Part shown: piece after piece, positions 1 to 5,337 of the stretch
Layout: every line of letters begins with the position of its first letter
How positions within the stretch are numbered: position 1 is the first letter of the stretch
Assembly: GCA_029050995.1 (NCBI GenBank)
Contig: JAIDLO010000011.1
Coordinates: forward strand, 1 to 10,965
Reading direction: 5' to 3'
DNA: 10,965 bases
From: Eubacterium sp.
Lineage (GTDB): Bacteria > Bacillota > Clostridia > Oscillospirales > Acutalibacteraceae
Notes under the pieces: generated by a model
Seen by the model: the letters and a program-made list of their open reading frames with translations, nothing else
What the model was told of the DNA's origin: nothing
The model's database searches: none
Position numbers and translations under genes: made by a program

Positions 1-94
1 GTATAAGAGAATAACTCGGCAAACGCAAATGACCTTTGCTTTCAAAAAAAGATAAATATTTTTCTCTTAAATCATTTAAAGATGTCCATTCCAT
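1..94 (-). CDS. alaS: Alanyl-tRNA synthetase, N-terminal fragment (cut by left edge)
   Basis: Translating the minus strand from the ATG at 94-92 gives 31 residues, open to the window edge, that begin MEWTSLNDLREKYLSFFE and continue with SKGHLRLPSYSL. This is the characteristic start of class II alanyl-tRNA synthetase, whose N-terminus reads roughly LR..FL.FF.SKGH..LPS.SL. The enzyme charges tRNA-Ala with alanine in the cytoplasm, using ATP. Only the first part of the aminoacylation domain is visible, so the motif 2/3 region, the editing domain and the C-Ala domain cannot be judged. The start is supported by a Shine-Dalgarno TGAGGTA at 103-109, 8 bases upstream. A second ATG at 89-87 is out of frame. 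The gene lies downstream of ydbC on the same strand across a 128-base gap with a hairpin. No T-box signature is visible in that gap. Confidence 0.9.
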   Translation of the reverse strand, partial: MEWTSLNDLREKYLSFFESKGHLRLPSYSLI

Positions 95-102
95 ATTTAT
101 AC

Positions 103-109
103 TACCTCA
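103..109 (-). promoter_or_regulatory. Ribosome binding site of alaS
   Basis: On the minus strand the bases read TGAGGTA, ending 8 bases before the ATG at 94-92. This is a good Shine-Dalgarno match. It fixes the start of the truncated alaS gene and shows that the short fragment at the edge is a real coding start. Confidence 0.75.
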
Positions 110-182
110 ATTTCTAAAAAGTGAAAAAGATAAATTTTACACCCTTAGGCAAAGAAAAATCTAAATGCCTATACAAAAGTTC

Positions 183-208
183 AAGGGCAACCAAAAGAAG
201 TTGCCCTT
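183..208 (-). terminator. Hairpin between ydbC and alaS, probable terminator
   Basis: A perfect 9-bp inverted repeat (AAGGGCAAC at 183-191, GTTGCCCTT at 200-208) encloses an 8-base loop. It begins 14 bases past the stop codon of the minus-strand ydbC gene. On that strand the hairpin is followed by GAACTTTTGTAT, a short and imperfect U tract. Position and shape fit an intrinsic terminator for the ackA-ydbC transcript, though the weak U tract may allow partial read-through into alaS. The other orientation has no gene to terminate. Confidence 0.6.
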
Positions 209-222
209 AAATTTCTGATTCA

Positions 223-438
223 TTAAAGCTTTTCAACAAGCTTTTTGAGCTCTAACATTTCTTCTTTTGTAAATGTTAAACCTTTGCTCATTTTTGAATG
301 ATCCGGTGACCAATCTCTAACATCAATCTTTGGCTCACGACCATTCCAAGAAATCATATTAACTTCCCTTGTCCATCCTCGAGCTGTTTCAGAAATAACG
401 CCAACATGCTCAGTAATTTCGTATTTGATTTCTGGCAT
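223..438 (-). CDS. YdbC-type PC4-family ssDNA-binding protein (71 aa)
   Basis: This small cytoplasmic protein matches the bacterial YdbC group of the PC4/p15 transcription coactivator family. The pattern runs from an N-terminal IKYEITEHVGVIS strand, through RGWTREVNMISWNGREPK and DVRDWSPDHSKMSKG, to a C-terminal helix EEMLELKKLVEKL. In the family, a curved beta sheet followed by a helix forms a dimer that binds single-stranded DNA. The Lactococcus YdbC has this fold and activity as I recall it. The in vivo role in bacteria is not settled. The start codon is preceded by a very strong purine-rich site, GGAGGGGG, at 443-450. The gene follows ackA by 40 bases with no terminator between them, so co-transcription from the ackA promoter is likely. 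The 71-residue length is typical. Confidence 0.85.
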   Translation of the reverse strand: MPEIKYEITEHVGVISETARGWTREVNMISWNGREPKIDVRDWSPDHSKMSKGLTFTKEEMLELKKLVEKL

Positions 439-478
439 TTTTCCCCCTCCTTTTCTTGTGAATTAACAATATATATGA

Positions 479-1693
479 TTATAATTTTTCAACGATTTCC
501 TTTGTATCTCTTGCAATCATAAGCTCTTCGTTTGTTGCAAGGATGAATACACGAACCTTATCATTTGAATTTGTAAGCTCAGCCTCAGCACCTTTAACTG
601 TTTTCTGGTTAATGGATTCATTGATTGAAACGCCAAGATAGCCAAGATAAGAGCAAACCTTTGAACGAAGCCAGAAGCCGTTTTCGCCGATACCGCCTGT
701 AAATACGATTGCATCAACACCATTCATTGCTGCAACATAAGAACCGATATACTTAGCAATCTGATAAGCCTGCATTTCATGCGCAAGGATCGCTCTTTCG
801 TCGCCCTCATTCTGATGTGCTGTAACATCACGGTCATCTGAATAACCGCCTGAAATCGCGCTTACACCGGACTGCTTATTTAAAATGTTTTCAATATCCT
901 TTGGAGAAAGATCAAGCTTTTCCTGGAGGAATGTTACAACAGATGGATCAACACCGCCGGAACGAGTACCCATCATAAAGCCGTCAACAGGGGTAAAGCC
1001 CATTGAAGTATCAATTACTTTGCCGTATTTAACAGCAGCAATTGAAGAACCGTTTCCAAGATGACATGTAATAATTTTAAGCTTGTCAATCTTATCATTC
1101 ATAAATTCTGCACATCTATGGCTAACGAACTTATGAGATGTTCCGTGGAAGCCGTAACGGCGGATACCGAACTTTTCATAATACTCATATGGCAAAGCAT
1201 ACATATAAGCCATAGGAGGCATTGTGCTGTGGAACGCTGTATCAAAAACAGCAACCTGAGGAACATCAGGACCTACAACGGAAAGGCATGCTGCATAGCC
1301 CTGAAGATTTGCAGGGTTATGAAGAGGAGCAAGCGGGCTGAGTCTTTCAACATCAGAAACAACATCCTTATCAATAAGCGTGCTCTTTGTGTACTTATCT
1401 CCACCCTGTACAAAACGATGACCGATTGCATCAACCTCATCAAAGGAATCAATAACTTTGTGCTCGCCTGTTAATAACTCTTTAACAGTATTGAAAGCAT
1501 CTGTATGAGTTGGGATTTCTTTTGTAGAAAGATACTGCTCGCCATTTACCTTGTAAATAACATTGTTTTCGCCACCGCTGATTTTAAGACCTATTCTTTC
1601 GATAGCGCCTTTACAAATAACTGATTCATCTTCCATATTAATCAACTGATATTTTAAAGATGAACTTCCGCAGTTGATAACAAGAATTTTCAT
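479..1693 (-). CDS. ackA: Acetate kinase
   Basis: Acetate kinase interconverts acetate plus ATP and acetyl phosphate plus ADP. In fermenting Clostridia it normally runs toward ATP, as the last step of acetate production. The product is 404 residues, close to the usual 400. Visible landmarks are the N-terminal phosphate-binding NCGSSSLK (7-14), HRFVQGG (92-98, with R93 corresponding to the catalytic-site Arg91 of the Methanosarcina enzyme), H125 in LHNPANL, D151 in VFDTAFH (catalytic Asp148 equivalent), H183 in YGFHGTSH, H211 in HLGNGSS, R244 in TRSGGVDPS, FTGGIGEN (331-338) and E389/E390 in ATNEELMIARDT. The start at 1693 is preferred over an in-frame ATG at 1717, because GGAGGA at 1701-1706 sits 7 bases before it and the family always begins with M-K-x-L-V-x-N. 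HRFVQGG has Gln where HGG is usual. No phosphotransacetylase gene (pta) is visible nearby. Confidence 0.97.
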   Translation of the reverse strand: MKILVINCGSSSLKYQLINMEDESVICKGAIERIGLKISGGENNVIYKVNGEQYLSTKEIPTHTDAFNTVKELLTGEHKVIDSFDEVDAIGHRFVQGGDKYTKSTLIDKDVVSDVERLSPLAPLHNPANLQGYAACLSVVGPDVPQVAVFDTAFHSTMPPMAYMYALPYEYYEKFGIRRYGFHGTSHKFVSHRCAEFMNDKIDKLKIITCHLGNGSSIAAVKYGKVIDTSMGFTPVDGFMMGTRSGGVDPSVVTFLQEKLDLSPKDIENILNKQSGVSAISGGYSDDRDVTAHQNEGDERAILAHEMQAYQIAKYIGSYVAAMNGVDAIVFTGGIGENGFWLRSKVCSYLGYLGVSINESINQKTVKGAEAELTNSNDKVRVFILATNEELMIARDTKEIVEKL

Positions 1694-1700
1694 AAATATA

Positions 1701-1706
1701 TCCTCC
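1701..1706 (-). promoter_or_regulatory. Ribosome binding site deciding the ackA start
   Basis: GGAGGA on the minus strand lies 7 bases before the ATG at 1693-1691. It lies inside the extension that an upstream in-frame ATG at 1717 would add, so it argues for the shorter 404-residue acetate kinase. Confidence 0.8.
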
Positions 1707-1711
1707 GCATA

Positions 1712-1739
1712 TTGCAATTTAAATTATATAATATATAAT
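1712..1739 (+). promoter_or_regulatory. Candidate promoter of tmcAL, overlapping the ackA promoter
   Basis: On the plus strand a -35-like TTGCAA (1712-1717, four of six consensus bases) is followed after 16 bases by a perfect -10 TATAAT (1734-1739). Transcription would start near 1746, about 46 bases before the tmcAL start. The -10 box is shifted by only one base from the ackA -10 box on the other strand. A second TATAAT at 1727-1732 shows how easily such boxes arise in this AT run, so confidence is moderate. Confidence 0.4.
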
Positions 1740-1763
1740 AATATATATATAATTAATAGTCAA
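1735..1763 (-). promoter_or_regulatory. Sigma-A promoter of ackA
   Basis: On the minus strand a -35 box TTGACT (1758-1763) and a -10 box TATTAT (1735-1740) are separated by exactly 17 bases. Each differs from consensus at one position. Transcription would start near 1728, leaving a 5' leader of about 35 bases that contains the GGAGGA site. The surrounding stretch is almost pure A and T, so the TTGACT box and the spacing are the real evidence. Confidence 0.65.
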
Positions 1764-1791
1764 GAATGTTTTTATATTTTCGGTGTTTTTT

Positions 1792-2856
1792 ATGATAACA
1801 GGAATCGTCTGCGAATTTAATCCTTTTCACAAAGGACATAAATACTTAATAGATGCAGTTAAAAAAAGTGAACATGATGCCGTAATCTGCTGTATGAGCG
1901 GAAACTTTGTTCAGCGCGGCGAATTTGCCGTATATGATAAATTCAAAAGAGCAGAAACAGCAATTGAAAATGGTGCTGATTTGGTTATCGAGCTGCCAAC
2001 TGTTTTTTCTACGCTTTCAGCAGAGGGCTTCTGCAGAGCAGGCATTCAGCTTATTGAGGCAACAGGCGTAGCAGACAGAATCGCTTTCGGCGCTGAAAAT
2101 GATAGTATAGATGTATTATCTGATATAGCTGATAAGCTGAATGACCGCAGTATCCAAGCGGAAATTGCAAACGAAATGAAAAGCGGAATTTCATTTCCAA
2201 AAGCCCGAAGCAATGTATTAAAATCCGACATACTGAATTATCCAAACAACATTCTTGCGGTTGAATATTTAAAAGCAGCTTCTCTTCCCTGCTTTGCAGT
2301 TCAGCGAATCGGCAAAGGGCACGATACGGATGATCAGGAGTATTCCGCATCTGCAATAAGAAGCCAATTGGATATAAACGAAATTTCATCAATTTGTAAC
2401 TGCGAAACAGCAGTTTTATCAAAACTCAGAATGATGAACGTCGAGGATTTCAAAAAAATTGCAGATGTATCCGAAGGATTGGAAAATAAAATAGAAAAAG
2501 CAGTAAGAGAAGCTACATCGCTTGATGAGCTTTATAATCTGATAAAATCAAAAAGATACACACATTCAAGAATCAGAAGAATAATCCTCCGTGCCTATCT
2601 TGGTATCGAACAAATACCCGATGAAGCTCCTTATATTCGTATATTGGGCTTTAACAAAAAAGGCAAGGAATTACTTTCAAAAATGAAAAAGACAGCTTCC
2701 AAGCCGATTATAACCAAATTAAAGGATTGCAGTGAAGAAGCATTGCCGTTTTTTATTGAGGAATGCAGATTTACGGACTTATATAATTTAGGATATAAAA
2801 AGCCTTTGCCTTGCGGAACAGAGCAAAGAGCAAAAATCATTATAAAGCAGTATTAA
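1792..2856 (+). CDS. tmcAL: tRNA(Met) cytidine acetate ligase
   Basis: This is the TmcAL (formerly YlbM) family. It uses acetate and ATP, through acetyl-adenylate, to make N4-acetylcytidine at the wobble position of elongator tRNA-Met. The product has 354 residues. Its N-terminus GIVCEFNPFHKGH (4-16) carries the nucleotidyltransferase HxGH motif (H13-H16). Other family marks are MSGNFVQRGE (35-44), FGAEND (99-104), PNNILAVEYLKA (151-162), SASAIR (185-190), KSKRYTHSRIRR (252-263) and PYIRILGFN (280-288). The ATG at 1792 is chosen because the family begins M-x-x-x-G-I. A GTG at 1783 would add only three residues. No good Shine-Dalgarno precedes either start; GGTG at 1782-1785 is the best available. 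The protein is shorter than the roughly 400-residue Bacillus enzyme, with the shortening apparently after SASAIR (about 190-210). The gene is divergent from ackA and ends just before a bidirectional terminator. Confidence 0.9.
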   Translation: MITGIVCEFNPFHKGHKYLIDAVKKSEHDAVICCMSGNFVQRGEFAVYDKFKRAETAIENGADLVIELPTVFSTLSAEGFCRAGIQLIEATGVADRIAFGAENDSIDVLSDIADKLNDRSIQAEIANEMKSGISFPKARSNVLKSDILNYPNNILAVEYLKAASLPCFAVQRIGKGHDTDDQEYSASAIRSQLDINEISSICNCETAVLSKLRMMNVEDFKKIADVSEGLENKIEKAVREATSLDELYNLIKSKRYTHSRIRRIILRAYLGIEQIPDEAPYIRILGFNKKGKELLSKMKKTASKPIITKLKDCSEEALPFFIEECRFTDLYNLGYKKPLPCGTEQRAKIIIKQY

Positions 2857-2882
2857 AAAACCAGCCTTTAAAGGCTGGTTTT
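2857..2882. terminator. Bidirectional intrinsic terminator between tmcAL and the VanW gene
   Basis: A 26-base perfect palindrome has a GC core arm CCAGCC/GGCTGG (2861-2866 and 2873-2878) flanked by AAAA on the left and TTTT on the right. On the plus strand the stem is followed by TTTTCTTT, directly after the tmcAL stop. On the minus strand it is followed by TTTTTTAATA, 9 bases after the stop of the VanW gene. It should therefore end transcription from both convergent genes. Confidence 0.9.
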
Positions 2883-2891
2883 CTTTGTGTA

Positions 2892-4643
2892 TCAATATTT
2901 TGATTTTGTTGTGTAATTCACTTTATTGCTTACATATCTTTTGAGCGTAAAAACATTTCCGCTTTGCGTAACCTTGAGCGTAACTTTAGGCGGAGCGGCT
3001 TTAACGCAGGTATAAAAGCTGCAGGAGATTACACCATTTTTAACGCTCATCATAATTCGGATTGGATACTTTGTTGTATTCTTCCATTTAAAGTCCTGAT
3101 AGGAGCCGTAAATGGCGGCATCCATTCCGTTAGGAACATAGTGTACTCTTTCGCTATGCTGATGTCTTTCAACGATACCGACATTTGCCCTTAACGCACA
3201 ATTAAATATGGTTGAAGCAACCTGGCATATACCGCCGCCGATTCCGGTGCCGTTGCCTGCAAAAACAGAAGCCTCTTTATAGCCTTTAGCTACTGTTCTC
3301 GGACCTACAACCTTATTGAAAGAAAAGGTTTCTCCCGGTTTAATAATCGTACCGGATATAGCCTTTGATGCAATCTGAAGGTTTGTTGTCCTTTTAACAT
3401 TACTTGTATCATAATAAGATGAAAATGTTGCAAAAAGATTGGAATAATATGTACTTAAAGAAGAGCTGTATGAACCGTTATATGTTTTTTTATTGCGTGT
3501 ATAGTAAGCTCTTACTCTGACATAGTAAGTTTTGTTATTGTTTACATTTTTAATCGTGTATGCTGTTTTCGAAGAGCCGCTGATTTTAACTGTTTTTACG
3601 CTTTTCTTAAAGGATTTATCCGTAGTATATTGAAGCTCATATCCGGTACCTCTTGTTTTTTTCCATTCTACCTTAACATTTTTACCGCTTTTATAAACAT
3701 AGGATAAAGCTACCTTTTCCGGTTTTAATACAACAGTGATTTCGCCGCAATAAGCACCGTAATAATTTGTTTTTTTATCGCTTAATGTTTTATAAGCCCT
3801 TATATTAAACTGATAAGCGGATGCCGAGGTAAGCTTATTTACAGTATAGCTTGTTACATTTGCAGCAAGCTTTATAACGCTTACATATTTCTTCTGTTTT
3901 GAATCATACTTTACAATCTGATAGCCTGTAACATTTGTGGTTTTTTTCCATGTAAAAGTAACGGAATTCGGTGTTTTGCTTTTTACTTTAAAACCTGTAG
4001 TTGTTTTGGGCGAAATTTTAAAAGTTTTTTTGATTGAACCGCTAAAGTTCTTTTTACCCGTAATGGTAACAGTTGCATTTCCGATATTTTTATTGTTTGA
4101 ATACTTAACGGTATAATCGGTATTTTTAACAAGCTTAACTTTTTTGCCGTTATTGTTCCAATAAACAGTAACAGACGGCTGTTTGGCGTTACCGGAGTAA
4201 ATTGTTTTAGTATATGAAAGCTTTGCAGAGAAAGCACTGCCCGAGATACTTTTAGCCTTAATTGTGTAATTCTGACTGAGAGTACCGGAATAATCGCCTT
4301 TAAAAACAAGCTTTACGGTTGCTTTTCCGACATTGATATTCTTGCTGTAGGTGCAATCATAATCTTTGCCTTTTACAAGCTTAATCTGATTACCTTCTTC
4401 ATCAACATAAAAAACTGTTGGGGTAGGCTTTTTTTCAGCTCCGTTATATGTATAGGTTGTTGTGCTGAGTGTTATTTCAGTATTTTTACTTGTTATCAAA
4501 ACAGGTTCTTCAATCGGATTCTCTTCCGAAATACCGGGAACATCTGAATCCGTATGTTCTTCAGCAGCATATGCACTAAAAGAAAAAGCCATTAAAACTG
4601 CAATTGCAGCAAGTGCAAAAACAATTGATAATTTTTTGTTCAT
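2892..4643 (-). CDS. Secreted VanW-domain protein with Ig-like and fibronectin III-like repeats
   Basis: This 583-residue exported protein starts with a signal peptide: charged MNKK, a hydrophobic core to about residue 22, and likely cleavage after SAYA at 26. An acidic linker follows. Two tandem Ig-like repeats (about 59-129 and 140-211) share the pattern Y-x-G-x-x-x-x-P, L-V-K-x-x-D-Y, N-x-x-x-G-x-A-T-V and a closing F/Y-x-G. Two fibronectin III-like domains come next (about 214-305 and 308-397). The VanW domain spans about 403-545, with IIKPGETFSFNKVVGPRT, GIGGGICQVASTIFNCAL (467-484), VERHQHS (491-497) and the DFKWKN region. A tail of about 35 residues ends the protein, without a recognisable G5 domain. 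The VanW domain is named after an accessory gene of some vancomycin-resistance clusters, but its biochemical function is not established. No resistance genes are present, so a cell-envelope role is only inferred. AAGGAG at 4651-4656 supports the start. Confidence 0.88.
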   Translation of the reverse strand: MNKKLSIVFALAAIAVLMAFSFSAYAAEEHTDSDVPGISEENPIEEPVLITSKNTEITLSTTTYTYNGAEKKPTPTVFYVDEEGNQIKLVKGKDYDCTYSKNINVGKATVKLVFKGDYSGTLSQNYTIKAKSISGSAFSAKLSYTKTIYSGNAKQPSVTVYWNNNGKKVKLVKNTDYTVKYSNNKNIGNATVTITGKKNFSGSIKKTFKISPKTTTGFKVKSKTPNSVTFTWKKTTNVTGYQIVKYDSKQKKYVSVIKLAANVTSYTVNKLTSASAYQFNIRAYKTLSDKKTNYYGAYCGEITVVLKPEKVALSYVYKSGKNVKVEWKKTRGTGYELQYTTDKSFKKSVKTVKISGSSKTAYTIKNVNNNKTYYVRVRAYYTRNKKTYNGSYSSSLSTYYSNLFATFSSYYDTSNVKRTTNLQIASKAISGTIIKPGETFSFNKVVGPRTVAKGYKEASVFAGNGTGIGGGICQVASTIFNCALRANVGIVERHQHSERVHYVPNGMDAAIYGSYQDFKWKNTTKYPIRIMMSVKNGVISCSFYTCVKAAPPKVTLKVTQSGNVFTLKRYVSNKVNYTTKSKY

Positions 4644-4699
4644 ATTCTTACTCCTTAAATCTACATAAAGAAATAAAACTCGTCTATCATTATATATAT

Positions 4700-4720
4700 T
4701 AATAAATTATGAATTTATTA
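4700..4720. repeat. Perfect AT-rich inverted repeat in the VanW gene leader
   Basis: Two 9-base arms (TAATAAATT and AATTTATTA) flank a 3-base spacer ATG. The repeat starts about 3 bases downstream of the predicted transcription start of the VanW gene, an operator-like position. Because the region is nearly all A and T, a chance palindrome is possible. No G or C supports a stable RNA hairpin. Confidence 0.35.
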
Positions 4721-4729
4721 CAGTTTTTT

Positions 4730-4758
4730 ATTCTAACTTAATCAGACATATTTTGCAA
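4730..4758 (-). promoter_or_regulatory. Candidate promoter of the VanW gene
   Basis: On the minus strand TTGCAA (-35, 4753-4758) and TAGAAT (-10, 4730-4735; five of six consensus bases) are spaced by 17 bases. The predicted start near 4723 leaves a leader of about 80 bases before the ATG at 4643. The promoter lies in the 118-base gap after the RNase M5-like gene, so the VanW gene can be transcribed independently of the upstream operon. An alternative -10 TATAAT at 4689-4694 has no convincing -35. Confidence 0.45.
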
Positions 4759-4761
4759 TAG

Positions 4762-5337
4762 TTAATTTGACATAAGTTTTGTAAATTCTTCCCTTGAAAT
4801 TGTTGAATTAAGATAACTCAGCAACGAATTGGTTGAAAGAAATTCCGGAAGGTTTAATTCTTTTAAAAGCGCTCTTCTTTTTTCTTTTGCATTTTCCCCG
4901 CCGGATATGCCTGCTGCAAACAAATCATAGTTTGTTATAAGCTCTTTATTGTCCGCTTTTGCAAAGCTTATTTCAGCATTTTCAAAAAGCTTTATAAGGA
5001 TTTTATCATCTATTCCCTCTACTCCAAGCTTGCCTTCTTTTGAGGGTATACTCTTTCTCTTTTCTTTTCCGTATATATCGGGGATATAAAGATGCTTTAT
5101 CTTCTCCTTGGGTATTCCCATAGCTATATAGTTTCTTAACTGAAACCCCGAATGATCGGAATCGGTTAAAATGATAATGCCGCGTTCATCAGCAAGGCGT
5201 TTAATAAAATCTTTTCTTGCTTTATCCTTATAAATCTGAAAGCCGTTTGTTTCTACTATAAAAGTATCAAGAATATTGGAGAGCTTTATTTTATCATATT
5301 TACCCTCAACAATAACAGCCTCTTTAATTTTAATCAT
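4762..5337 (-). CDS. RNase M5-like Toprim-domain protein
   Basis: This 191-residue cytoplasmic protein has a Toprim nuclease domain at its N-terminus. It shows the catalytic Glu in VIVEGKYDK (E11), the VETNGF strand (28-33), the acidic pair in IILTDSDHSG (D59, D61), and the RNase M5-type GKLGVEGI (102-109). About 80 C-terminal residues form a small helical domain like the DUF4093 region of the family. RNase M5 matures the 5' and 3' ends of 5S rRNA in Gram-positive bacteria. This clostridial subfamily (VEGKYDKIKLSNILD) may be a paralogue, so I give no symbol. The start at 5337 is chosen because TGAGGT at 5343-5348 lies 5 bases ahead; an in-frame ATG at 5349 overlaps that site. The gene overlaps the end of holA by 8 bases, implying translational coupling. 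RNase M5 genes are more usually found beside ksgA. Confidence 0.8.
   Translation of the reverse strand: MIKIKEAVIVEGKYDKIKLSNILDTFIVETNGFQIYKDKARKDFIKRLADERGIIILTDSDHSGFQLRNYIAMGIPKEKIKHLYIPDIYGKEKRKSIPSKEGKLGVEGIDDKILIKLFENAEISFAKADNKELITNYDLFAAGISGGENAKEKRRALLKELNLPEFLSTNSLLSYLNSTISREEFTKLMSN

Noticed and set aside
147..170. A second small inverted repeat (AGGCA/TGCCT) in the gap before alaS.
   Set aside because: The stem is only 5 bp with a 14-base loop and there is no following U tract, so it is indistinguishable from chance.
478..483. A TATAAT on the minus strand at the end of ackA as a separate ydbC promoter.
   Set aside because: No -35-like hexamer lies at the right distance; the nearest, TTGCAA at 511-516, would need a 27-base spacer. 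Co-transcription with ackA is simpler.
1061..1474. A 137-residue plus-strand open frame inside ackA.
   Set aside because: It lies wholly antisense to a perfectly conserved acetate kinase, has no ribosome binding site that I can see, and its protein is Cys/Ile-rich with no family pattern. It is a shadow frame.
2892..4643. The VanW gene as part of a vancomycin-resistance cluster.
   Set aside because: No vanR/S, vanH, ligase or vanX/Y gene is present, and VanW domains are widespread in surface proteins of non-resistant Clostridia. The name alone does not imply resistance.
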